The translations under genes and the position numbers were made by a program. Positions 1-6,618 of a DNA stretch of 11,245 nt are shown piece by piece. Numbering within the stretch: position 1 is the stretch's first letter; the number at the start of each line of letters is the position of its first letter. The DNA is from Candidatus Woesearchaeota archaeon (lineage in GTDB: Archaea > Nanobdellota > Nanobdellia > SCGC-AAA011-G17 > JACPNG01), in contig JAFCDD010000014.1 in the NCBI GenBank assembly GCA_017609845.1, positions 1 to 11,245 of the forward strand, in the 5' to 3' direction. The notes below the pieces were generated by a model. The model made no database searches. It saw only the letters and a program-made list of their open reading frames with translations, and was not told where the DNA came from.

Positions 1-1
1 G

Positions 2-268
2 CTTATAGGTGCTAATAATTATCATTTAAAGTTAAGATTGTATCCCCATCATGCCTTAAGAGAGAATAAAATGTTAACTGGGGCAGGGGCAGATAGAATG
101 CAGACTGGAATGAAACACGCATTTGGTAAAGTTATTGGGAGTGCTGCACAAGTTAAAAAAAACCAGAAGATTTTTACTGTTTATGCTAATAAAAAGGATT
201 TGGATTCAGTAAAAGAAGCATTAAAAATGGGTATATCTAGGTTGCCTTGTAAGTGTGGTATAGAATAA
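2..268 (+). CDS. rpl10e: 50S ribosomal protein L10e (uL16), C-terminal part
   Basis: This is the C-terminal 88 codons of large-subunit protein L10e, the archaeal/eukaryotic counterpart of bacterial L16, which binds 23S rRNA near the peptidyl-transferase centre and the A-site tRNA. The reading frame is open to the left window edge, so the gene is truncated by the window and not by mutation. The family is about 170-180 aa, so roughly half is missing. The conserved segments are seen in order: YPHHALRENKM, then TGAGADRMQTGMKHAFGK, then the QKIFTV strand, and a C-terminal helix ending in LPCKCGIE. The TTG at 38 that could serve as a start is an internal Leu codon, because clear family sequence (IGANNYHLKLR) precedes it. 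No T-rich terminator follows; the PEP synthase promoter begins within 10 nt of the stop. Confidence 0.96.
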   Translation, partial: LIGANNYHLKLRLYPHHALRENKMLTGAGADRMQTGMKHAFGKVIGSAAQVKKNQKIFTVYANKKDLDSVKEALKMGISRLPCKCGIE

Positions 269-273
269 AAAAA

Positions 274-281
274 TTTATATA
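274..281 (+). promoter_or_regulatory. TATA box of the PEP synthase gene
   Basis: TTTATATA lies 41 nt before the ATG at 315 and 44 nt before the ATG at 318. Transcription starting about 30 nt from the box start would give a leader of roughly 11-14 nt, just long enough for the GAGG at 307-310. The separate box right after the L10e stop suggests that PEP synthase is transcribed independently of the ribosomal gene. Confidence 0.7.
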
Positions 282-306
282 GTGTTCTTATTTCTTTAAT
301 CTAAAA

Positions 307-310
307 GAGG
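307..310 (+). promoter_or_regulatory. Ribosome binding site of the PEP synthase gene
   Basis: GAGG pairs with the anti-Shine-Dalgarno end of 16S rRNA. It leaves 4 nt to the ATG at 315 and 7 nt to the adjacent in-frame ATG at 318. The 318 start has the more usual spacing, and its 44-nt TATA distance matches the other genes here that have a ribosome binding site. The two starts differ by one Met. Confidence 0.65.
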
Positions 311-314
311 TTTC

Positions 315-2531
315 ATGATGAACATAGCTTGGTTTAAAGATCTGGATCAAGCCTTTAAGAAATTTTTAGAAGAAAATAATATTAAGGATAAAATCTTTGG
401 AATATTAAAAGATTTAGATGTTGATAATAATGAAGAGTTACAAAATGCTTCTAATAAGATAAAAGAGATTATTTTGAATGTAGAAATTCCTTCAAGTATT
501 AAAGATGACATTATTGATGCTTATGATACTTTAAATGTTGATAAGGAATTGTTTGAGAAAGCCAAGGAAGCATTGGCGATAATTAAGGCAGGGAGAGATA
601 TGCCTTATGTTGCTGTTAGAAGCAGTGCTACAGCTGAAGATTTACCTGAGGCAAGTTTTGCTGGGCAACAAGCAACCTTTTTGAATGTTAGGGGAAATCA
701 GAATTTATTATATGCTGTTAAAAAATGCTGGGCAAGTTTGTATACTGCAAGAGCAATTTATTATAGAATTAAGAATAATTTTCCACATGAAAAAGTTTTG
801 ATTGCTGTGATTATACAGAAACAAATACATTCTGATAAATCTGGAGTAATATTTACTGTTAATCCTTTGAATAATAATGAGAATGAAATATTAATTGAGG
901 CAGGATTTGGTTTAGGGGATGCTGTTGTCAGTGGTTCTATAATTCCTGATCAATATATTTTGGATAAAGGAGATTTAAGATTAAAAGAAAAAGAAACAGG
1001 AAAACAAGAATGGAAACTGGAATTTGATTTTAATACCAAAGAAACAGTAAAAAAGAAGATTGATGTTAAAAGAAGGATTTTAGAAGAATATGAGATAAAA
1101 AATCTGGGAGAGTTAGCAAGGAAAATTGAGCAACATTACAAAAAACCACAAGATATAGAGTATGCAATAGAAGGCAATAAGGTTTACATTGTTCAATCTA
1201 GGCCCATAACAACCTTGAAGAAAGTTGCGAAAAAAGTTTCTGAGGATGTTTCTGATAGGAAGGTTATTCTAAAAGGAATGTCTGCTAGTCCCGGAATTTA
1301 TTCTGGTCCTGTTAAGATTCTTAATAGTATGGAAGAATTGGGCAAGGTTAATGACGGAGATATTTTAGTTGCTGTTCAAACTAATCCTGATTTTGTTCCT
1401 GCTATGAAAAGAGCAAAAGCAATAGTAACTGATAGTGGAGGTTCTACAAGTCATGCCGCCATTGTAAGCAGGGAAATGGGAATTCCTTGTGTTGTTGGTA
1501 CTGATAAAGCCACTGAAATTTTAAAAGATGGAGATATAATAACTGTTAATGGCAGTAAAGGAGAAGTTTATGAAGGCAAGGTAGAAGTAAAACAAGAAGT
1601 TGAAGAACATCGTGAAGTTATGGGCGGGGTAGAAACAATAACTAAAATCAAGGTTATTATGGATATTCCTGATCTTGCTGATAAGGTTGCTGAAACTGGG
1701 GCTGAAGGTATTGGTTTGGTAAGGTTGGAGATTATGATTTCTGAGGGAGGGGTGCATCCCAGAAAGTATATTGAAGATGATAGAGAAGAAGAGTATATTG
1801 AGTTATTGGTTAATGGCATAAAAAAGATGGCTGAAGCTTTTAAAGGTAAGCCGGTCTGGGTTAGAACAAGTGATTTGAGAACTGATGAATATAGGGGATT
1901 AGAAGGAGGGGAGGAAGAGCCTAAAGAAACAGACCCAATGATTGGAAATCATGGAATAAGAAGAGTGTTAAAACAACAAGGAATTCTGAAGGCTGAGGTT
2001 AAGGCCCTTAAAAGACTGCATGAAGAAGGTTATAATAATGTCGGAGTTATGATTCCATTTGTTATTAATTTAGATGAAGTTGTAAAGGCCAAGGAAATTA
2101 TGAGAGAAATTGGTTTAGAGCCATGCAAGGATATTGATTTTGGAGTTATGATTGAGACCCCTGCTAGTTGTTGGATTATTGAGGATATTTGCAAGGAAGG
2201 TGTTAGTTTTGTAAGTTTTGGGACCAATGATTTGACTCAGTTGACCTTAGGGGTTGATAGAAATAATGAGGATATTGCTTATTTATTTAATGAAAAACAC
2301 CCTGCTGTTTTGGGTGAAATCAAGAAAGTCATTGATACCTGTAAGAAATATAATGTTGAAACAAGTCTTTGTGGTCAATCTGGATCTGATCCAGAAATGG
2401 CTGAATTTTTAGTTAAATTTGGCATAGATTCTATTTCTGCTAATCCAGATGCTGTTGATAGGATTAAGGAGGTGGTTGCCAGGACCGAGAAGAAATTATT
2501 ATTAGATTTTGCCAGAAGGAGGAATTCTTAG
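315..2531 (+). CDS. ppsA: Phosphoenolpyruvate synthase, N-terminally shortened
   Basis: PEP synthase (pyruvate, water dikinase) makes PEP, AMP and phosphate from pyruvate and ATP in the cytoplasm. It is the entry to gluconeogenesis, or can run toward pyruvate in fermenters. Three domains are visible. The ATP-grasp nucleotide-binding domain (about 1-300) has VRSSATAEDLPEASFAGQQ at 101-119, IEAGFGLGD at 194-202 and IVQSRP at 292-297. The swivelling phosphohistidine domain has GGSTSHAAIVSRE at 375-387 with catalytic His380. The PEP/pyruvate TIM barrel has GIGLVRLE at 465-472, MIETPAS at 612-618, FGTNDLTQLTLGVDRN and catalytic Cys686 in SLCGQ. All expected catalytic residues of the last two domains are present. 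At 738 aa it is shorter than E. coli PpsA (792 aa). Most notable is the loss of the N-terminal GGKNASLGEM loop and the VP-GF segment: Trp6 is followed almost at once by AFKKFLE, a gap of about 36 residues. The rest of the frame is intact. Confidence 0.93.
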   Translation: MMNIAWFKDLDQAFKKFLEENNIKDKIFGILKDLDVDNNEELQNASNKIKEIILNVEIPSSIKDDIIDAYDTLNVDKELFEKAKEALAIIKAGRDMPYVAVRSSATAEDLPEASFAGQQATFLNVRGNQNLLYAVKKCWASLYTARAIYYRIKNNFPHEKVLIAVIIQKQIHSDKSGVIFTVNPLNNNENEILIEAGFGLGDAVVSGSIIPDQYILDKGDLRLKEKETGKQEWKLEFDFNTKETVKKKIDVKRRILEEYEIKNLGELARKIEQHYKKPQDIEYAIEGNKVYIVQSRPITTLKKVAKKVSEDVSDRKVILKGMSASPGIYSGPVKILNSMEELGKVNDGDILVAVQTNPDFVPAMKRAKAIVTDSGGSTSHAAIVSREMGIPCVVGTDKATEILKDGDIITVNGSKGEVYEGKVEVKQEVEEHREVMGGVETITKIKVIMDIPDLADKVAETGAEGIGLVRLEIMISEGGVHPRKYIEDDREEEYIELLVNGIKKMAEAFKGKPVWVRTSDLRTDEYRGLEGGEEEPKETDPMIGNHGIRRVLKQQGILKAEVKALKRLHEEGYNNVGVMIPFVINLDEVVKAKEIMREIGLEPCKDIDFGVMIETPASCWIIEDICKEGVSFVSFGTNDLTQLTLGVDRNNEDIAYLFNEKHPAVLGEIKKVIDTCKKYNVETSLCGQSGSDPEMAEFLVKFGIDSISANPDAVDRIKEVVARTEKKLLLDFARRRNS

Positions 2532-2562
2532 GTTTTTATGTTAATATCTTAATATAGAAAGA

Positions 2563-2570
2563 TTTATATA
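2563..2570 (+). promoter_or_regulatory. TATA box of the 236-aa hypothetical gene
   Basis: TTTATATA lies 48 nt before the ATG at 2611, within the 79-nt gap after the PEP synthase stop. It predicts a transcript start near 2592 and a short leader containing the GGAGGG at 2599-2604. Confidence 0.65.
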
Positions 2571-2598
2571 TGAGTTATTACTGTTAAATAGTGAATAT

Positions 2599-2604
2599 GG
2601 AGGG
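2599..2604 (+). promoter_or_regulatory. Strong ribosome binding site GGAGGG
   Basis: GGAGGG lies 6 nt before the ATG at 2611. This is the best Shine-Dalgarno match on the plus strand of the window and it fixes the start of the 236-aa protein. Confidence 0.75.
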
Positions 2605-2610
2605 TTTTAA

Positions 2611-3321
2611 ATGGCCGTAACTGATGAACAAATAAATTTAGCAAGAGGATATGTGGGGGTTCTAAATTTAGAAGAACAATTAGCTAACCCTGAGATATCT
2701 AAAGATCCTAGAAATAAAGCACAAATCATTCGTAATTTAAGTCAAATTTCTACTGGTGACCCATTAATTGGATTGAGAATGCCAGAGGCAGATTTAGCTC
2801 ATACTGTTGAACAAGCATATATTGCTCCTACTTTTCAAAGATTAGATGAAATTTTTACTGGTGATGATGCTAATCGAAATATAGGCAACATTGTCAGAAG
2901 GTATGCTTCAAGAATAGATGAAAAGTTGCAGGAAGCTGGAGATAATAAATCAAAAGCTGCCTTAATTGCAGGACAACTATTAATGGGAACATTGAATCCG
3001 GGATATATTTCACAATTAAAAAATATGTCTGATTCAGAAAGAAAAGATACTATGTTTAAATCTATGTTAGAGAGAAACCCAGATTTAGCAAAAACTAATG
3101 TGAGACATTATTTAGATCCTGGTGTTCAACAAATAATGAATTTAGAACTTTTCTCATTAGGTGCTGATTATTTGATGCCTGTTGAGGATGGGAATGGTAA
3201 TGTTATAAGATATGAAATTAACAGAGATAAATTAAAAAGTGATCATAGTTTAGATGTAGAAGATGAATCACAACAGATGGCACATAAAGAGGCCTATTTA
3301 AGAATGTTAGCAGAAAGCTAA
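2611..3321 (+). CDS. Hypothetical soluble helical protein, 236 aa
   Basis: I do not recognise a family. The protein is soluble, with no signal peptide, no membrane segment and no cysteine, and it appears mostly alpha-helical. Helices are broken by short Pro/Gly turns (near NPEISKDPRN at 26-35, TGDPLIG at 48-54, NPGYIS at 129-134 and DPGVQQ at 169-174). A short strand-like stretch, YLMPVEDGNGNVIRYEI (187-203), lies near the C-terminus and is followed by an acidic tail. The start is fixed by the GGAGGG site 6 nt upstream and the TATA box upstream of that, so it is probably monocistronic and well expressed. It ends in a hairpin/U-tract terminator and converges on the nucleotidyltransferase gene with 11 nt between the two stops. 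No function can be assigned. Confidence 0.85.
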   Translation: MAVTDEQINLARGYVGVLNLEEQLANPEISKDPRNKAQIIRNLSQISTGDPLIGLRMPEADLAHTVEQAYIAPTFQRLDEIFTGDDANRNIGNIVRRYASRIDEKLQEAGDNKSKAALIAGQLLMGTLNPGYISQLKNMSDSERKDTMFKSMLERNPDLAKTNVRHYLDPGVQQIMNLELFSLGADYLMPVEDGNGNVIRYEINRDKLKSDHSLDVEDESQQMAHKEAYLRMLAES

Positions 3322-3340
3322 CTTTTTCTTTTTTATTTTA
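3306..3340 (+). terminator. Hairpin plus U-tract terminator overlapping the stop codon
   Basis: A perfect 6-bp inverted repeat, GTTAGC (3306-3311) and GCTAAC (3317-3322), encloses a 5-nt AGAAA loop. It is followed at once by a T-rich run from 3323 onward (T5 C T6 A T4). The stop TAA at 3319-3321 lies inside the right arm of the stem. Archaeal RNA polymerase can terminate on U-tracts alone, so the hairpin may be an addition. The U-tract runs into the 3' end of the convergent minus-strand gene. Read on the minus strand, the same hairpin lacks a following T-run, so the signal appears to work for the plus strand only. Confidence 0.7.
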
Positions 3341-4100
3341 ATTTTTTAACCAGATTCGCCATTACACCAACGAATTCATCTGCTTTTTTTCTTAGATTTT
3401 GAATTTCTTTACTTCTAATATCTATTACTAGTCCATTGTTAATATCATGAGTTAATCTATAAACTTGACGATAGAATAAAATATACTTATTGTTTAGTTT
3501 ATTTTTTCTTACAAAATGTTCTTTTAACATTATATCAATATGTTCGGGACTTGGAGGAGTTTTTCCTGCTGCCATTAAGGCTGCGTGTGAAGAATCAACT
3601 AATGCCCAGTAAATTGCTTCTACTGAAGCCAACATATTGTATCTTGCTCTTGATAGGTGTACTGGAGCTCTTTTTAGTGCCGTATAGATTGATTCGTCTG
3701 TTGGTTTTATTCTTCCTTTGGCTAATAAGATTTTTAATGGGCTAAAAAAACCCCCGAAATCTATTAATGGGATACCATATCTTATTACGTTGATTACTAC
3801 TGGTTCTCCTTTTAACATTTGATCATAGAAAACTGATAAAGTTACTGTGTTAATATGCAATTTTTTGGAATATTTTAATGAGGATACTAGTTTTGCCATC
3901 TCTTCTCTGTACCATGCTGTAAGTTCATCGTCCCATTGAATTGTACAGTCATCTACTACAATGATAATATCAATGTCAGATCTTTCTTTAGCTGTATCTT
4001 TAGCTGTAGAACCAAAAAGAATTATTGATTTTACTACTTCTTTAAATAACTTGTATGCTTTTTGTGCAAAGTCATAAGCTATATCATGACTTTTATCCAT
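3333..4100 (-). CDS. MNT-type nucleotidyltransferase with HEPN-like C-terminal domain
   Basis: The N-terminal domain (about 1-115) is a polymerase-beta-like nucleotidyltransferase: SIILFGSTAKD at 25-35, then ERSDIDIIIVVDD at 39-51, giving the Gly30-Ser31...Asp42-x-Asp44 active-site pattern that binds metal and NTP. I see no clear third acidic residue; the expected strand (HINTVTL, 82-88) has His and Asn. The C-terminal part (about 145-255) is helical. It begins RARYNMLASVEAIYWALVDSS (151-171) and resembles HEPN-type domains, with a possible R-x6-H motif at Arg211/His218. Families known to pair these domains include the MNT/HEPN toxin-antitoxin type, where the nucleotidyltransferase modifies the HEPN RNase. 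Here both would lie in one chain, so it may equally be a stand-alone nucleotide-transfer enzyme. It is downstream of the TIM-barrel gene but has its own TATA box and GAGGTGAT site 3 nt before the ATG. The HEPN call is weaker than the nucleotidyltransferase call. Confidence 0.85.
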   Translation of the reverse strand: MDKSHDIAYDFAQKAYKLFKEVVKSIILFGSTAKDTAKERSDIDIIIVVDDCTIQWDDELTAWYREEMAKLVSSLKYSKKLHINTVTLSVFYDQMLKGEPVVINVIRYGIPLIDFGGFFSPLKILLAKGRIKPTDESIYTALKRAPVHLSRARYNMLASVEAIYWALVDSSHAALMAAGKTPPSPEHIDIMLKEHFVRKNKLNNKYILFYRQVYRLTHDINNGLVIDIRSKEIQNLRKKADEFVGVMANLVKKLK

Positions 4101-4103
4101 TTA

Positions 4104-4111
4104 ATCACCTC
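4104..4111 (-). promoter_or_regulatory. Near-perfect Shine-Dalgarno GAGGTGAT
   Basis: Read on the minus strand, GAGGTGAT pairs over its full length with the 3' end of archaeal 16S rRNA. It ends 3 nt before the ATG at 4100. It sets the start of the nucleotidyltransferase and shows that the gene does not depend on coupling to the upstream operon. Confidence 0.8.
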
Positions 4112-4135
4112 TTTAGTTTTAAATTTTTTAATTAG

Positions 4136-4143
4136 TATATAAA
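4136..4143 (-). promoter_or_regulatory. TATA box of the nucleotidyltransferase gene
   Basis: TTTATATA on the minus strand lies just past the stop of the TIM-barrel gene and 43 nt before the ATG at 4100. It predicts a leader of about 13 nt carrying the GAGGTGAT site. No T-rich terminator separates the two genes, so read-through from the operon may add to expression. Confidence 0.7.
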
Positions 4144-4145
4144 GT

Positions 4146-6020
4146 TTATTGATTTGGTGTTCCTGCAAATCTTGAACGTTCTCCTCCTACTTGACCTCCA
4201 AGTTCTCTTGGTAGTGTTGAGAATCCTCCTCCATAAAGAGATTTAAAGTGTTGTTCTGGAAGTATTTCTCCGTATCCTGTACTGTAAGGAGCCTGGGTTT
4301 CTCTTATGTCTGTCCAGTATGGCGGCGCCTTATAAGTATAAAGTGGACTTCCTAGTTCTTCTAAAGCATGTAAATGTGGGCTTTGTTTGAAGTCAGCAAC
4401 GAATTTCCCTGCTTCTACAACCAGTTTTCCTTTTTCAAATTTAAAGCCGGCTTCTTTTAGTGTTTTTAGATGTTCGTGAGTAGGCACATTACCCATTCCG
4501 GGTGGAAGGTGTGCATCGTTATGACCAAAATTATCTGTTAAATGAACATGTTTTACTACTGAAGCAACTTTTTCTGTTTCTTTTCTTAGATCTTCTTCAG
4601 TGTAACCATATTTTCTTAATAGATTAATATGTCCAACGTCCCATGTTGCTCCTATTATTTTTTCAGCAGTAGCTTGAGCTTTTTCTTTTGCAATTCCTTT
4701 TTTTTGTAATTTTTCTACGAATTTTCTTCTTGTTTCTTGAACAAGTTCTTTTAGGGATTCTCCTCTTCCATGGGCCATTTCAGGATTCCAGTTTTCTATA
4801 GCTATTATTGGTGTATTTTCACCAAATCTATCATACGCATTAATTGCTACATTCGAAACTGTTTCCGAAGTTTTTTCTTTTGCGAATTCATTTACTGGTT
4901 TGAATATTTCTGGAGGAGGCAACTGACTTATGCTTGCTAAAATTTCATCTTCATCCACCTTTCTTCCCAATCTTCTTTTAATTTCGCTTTCCGCTTCTTT
5001 ATTTATCCTTTCCCTTATATTCTGAATATCTTCTGCTCTTGCAACATGCAGGGTGTCCTCATACCTTTTCGCTATTTCCCTAAATATTTTTTGTTGTTCT
5101 CCATAAATTCTTGCGCTTTCTTCAAAATTATTTATTTCTCTGAATACTTCTCTTTTTTTCTCTTCTCCGCCTGAGAAGTATTCTTGGAATTTGTGGTGGA
5201 GTTCTTCCATTTGAGATCCTATATGTTGATCTATTTCATCTTTATGAGATTGTAATAAACCCACTTCTTGAACATATTTCTTAAATTTTTCTCTTAATTC
5301 TTGAGGTAGTGCTCCTTTTTGCTCTACTTCAGCCAATTCTTGAAATTCCTTGGATTGTAAAATTCCATTTCTTCTATCTTCTACTTCAGATTTTCTTTTT
5401 AGAAGTTCCATTAATTGTAATTTTTCTTGGTCCCATTGAGTAATGTTTAGATTTTTTAATCTTTCTTCAGGAGTCCATATCTTCTCTCTTCCAATGTACC
5501 TCTTTTTTTCGTATTCTAATGGTATTAATTGTCCAGTATCCTGATTTACTGCTATCATCATTTCTTTTCTTTCTTCTCCTGAAGGAAGTTTTTTTGTTAT
5601 CTCTGCAGGTACTCCTCCGGATGCATGGACCACAACTGTTGTGTTTCCTGTAGGATCTAATTTGTATGCTTTATCTATTGAATCTTGAATTTCTCTTTCA
5701 TTTTGTTCTCTTTGAAACTCACTCCATTTTTCCTTGCCAAAACCTGCGGGATCTGTTATTGGAGCATGTAAGCTAGCTTTAGCATCTGTTAGTTTTGTTA
5801 ATCTTCTTATTTCATCAAAATGTTGTTCTGGGATTGATTGAAAGGTTTCCTGATTTACTGCTCCAATTTCTACTCCTTCTACACCGGCATTTAATCTTGC
5901 TGTTGCTTCTGCTAATTGATTTGCTGTTTGTACACTTGTTGGTGCTCCGACAGCAGATTGTGGAACATAATACTTAGAATCCATTGCACTTTGATATTTG
6001 TTGTTAAAATAGGTTGGCAT
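4146..6020 (-). CDS. Endonuclease-IV-like TIM-barrel protein with a long coiled-coil insertion
   Basis: This 624-aa protein belongs to the AP endonuclease IV/xylose-isomerase-like TIM-barrel superfamily. Residues matching all nine metal ligands of E. coli endonuclease IV appear in order: His85 (ASLHAP), His132 (VVVHASGG), Glu409 (IAIENWNP), Asp461 and His464 (TWDVGH), His493 (HVHLTD), Asp502 and His504 (HNDAHLPPGMG), and Glu536 (LVVEAG). This argues for a trinuclear metal centre that could cleave phosphodiester bonds at abasic sites or isomerise a sugar. Between His132 and Glu409 lie 277 residues, against 36 in E. coli. The extra stretch starts with a short beta-hairpin (about 155-175) and becomes long charged helices (about 185-370). 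A Tyr/Gly/Pro-rich tail of about 80 residues follows the barrel. The longer frame opens with TTG at 6032; I chose the ATG at 6020, 1 nt after the upstream stop (TAAGATG). The start has no ribosome binding site, which suggests reinitiation. Substrate unknown. Confidence 0.85.
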   Translation of the reverse strand: MPTYFNNKYQSAMDSKYYVPQSAVGAPTSVQTANQLAEATARLNAGVEGVEIGAVNQETFQSIPEQHFDEIRRLTKLTDAKASLHAPITDPAGFGKEKWSEFQREQNEREIQDSIDKAYKLDPTGNTTVVVHASGGVPAEITKKLPSGEERKEMMIAVNQDTGQLIPLEYEKKRYIGREKIWTPEERLKNLNITQWDQEKLQLMELLKRKSEVEDRRNGILQSKEFQELAEVEQKGALPQELREKFKKYVQEVGLLQSHKDEIDQHIGSQMEELHHKFQEYFSGGEEKKREVFREINNFEESARIYGEQQKIFREIAKRYEDTLHVARAEDIQNIRERINKEAESEIKRRLGRKVDEDEILASISQLPPPEIFKPVNEFAKEKTSETVSNVAINAYDRFGENTPIIAIENWNPEMAHGRGESLKELVQETRRKFVEKLQKKGIAKEKAQATAEKIIGATWDVGHINLLRKYGYTEEDLRKETEKVASVVKHVHLTDNFGHNDAHLPPGMGNVPTHEHLKTLKEAGFKFEKGKLVVEAGKFVADFKQSPHLHALEELGSPLYTYKAPPYWTDIRETQAPYSTGYGEILPEQHFKSLYGGGFSTLPRELGGQVGGERSRFAGTPNQ

Positions 6021-6021
6021 C

Positions 6022-6618
6022 TTATATTTCAAAAGGTCTTTTTTCCTTTTTATCTTTTTCCTTTTTTTGATATTGTACTTCTATACCATTAGATATCTCA
6101 TCTGTGTATTTTTTTATTGTTTCATAATCCATATTTGGTGCATATTCCTTTAATTTTTCTTCTATTATCCTTCTTTGTTCTGGGTGTAGGTGTATTTCAT
6201 CACCAATTAAGTGTTCTTCATCTTTTAATAATCTCATTACTTTTTTGGCTAGTGGGCTTATTTTTCCTCCTCCAATGTCTCTTTCATCTGCTGTTAAGTA
6301 TTGTCCCGGTGAACTTCCATAACCTACTGTTTTTTCTTCCTCCTTTTGTCTTACTTGTACTGTGGTTTCTTCTGTTGTAGTTTTTTTATAATCTTGTTTT
6401 GGGGTAAATTCTTCTATTTTTATTTCTCTGGGTCTTCTGATTTCTACGCCTTCTAATCTTTGTTCTAAAGTTTTTTGTAATTCCTCTATTAATTCTTCTA
6501 TTTTTTTCTTTAGTTCTTTATCTTTTATTTTCTTTAGAATTTCTTTAAGATATGTTATTTTTTTGTTGGTTTCTTTTATTTTATTTAGTTCTTTTAGAAT
6601 TTCCTTAAGAGTTACCAT
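6022..6618 (-). CDS. Hypothetical charged helical protein, 198 aa (middle gene of operon)
   Basis: No known family is recognised. Residues 1-50 form a helical hairpin (KIKETNKKITYLKEILKKI at 13-31, then a second helix to about 47). It aligns without gaps to residues 28-70 of the 496-aa protein encoded just upstream. Residues 50-112 are rich in Thr, Glu, Lys and Gln and probably disordered. Residues 115-170 form a second helical module (ISPLAKKVMRLLKDEEHLIG, then HPEQRRIIEEKLKEYAPNM). The end is a highly basic/acidic tail (QKKEKDKKEKRPFEI). There is no signal peptide, membrane segment or cysteine. The start ATG overlaps the upstream stop in ATGGTAA (7-nt overlap) and no ribosome binding site precedes it, so translation is probably coupled. 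It looks like a linker or adaptor between the flanking operon products, but that is inference. Confidence 0.8.
   Translation of the reverse strand: MVTLKEILKELNKIKETNKKITYLKEILKKIKDKELKKKIEELIEELQKTLEQRLEGVEIRRPREIKIEEFTPKQDYKKTTTEETTVQVRQKEEEKTVGYGSSPGQYLTADERDIGGGKISPLAKKVMRLLKDEEHLIGDEIHLHPEQRRIIEEKLKEYAPNMDYETIKKYTDEISNGIEVQYQKKEKDKKEKRPFEI

Noticed and set aside
4146..6020. Calling the TIM-barrel protein a plain xylose isomerase or sugar-phosphate epimerase
   Set aside because: Those relatives generally lack the extra ligands of the trinuclear site. The Asp-x-His pair in HNDAH and the upstream His pair favour the endonuclease IV branch, though the substrate stays open.
6021..6032. TTG start at 6032 giving a 628-aa TIM-barrel protein
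   Set aside because: It overlaps the upstream gene's stop and adds only four residues. The ATG at 6020 directly after the stop is the simpler start, and no ribosome binding site favours the TTG.
6031..6050. Inverted repeat AAAAGG / CCTTTT with an 8-nt loop near the end of the 198-aa gene
   Set aside because: The stem is short, mostly A-T pairs and inside coding sequence rich in lysine codons, so chance is a sufficient explanation.
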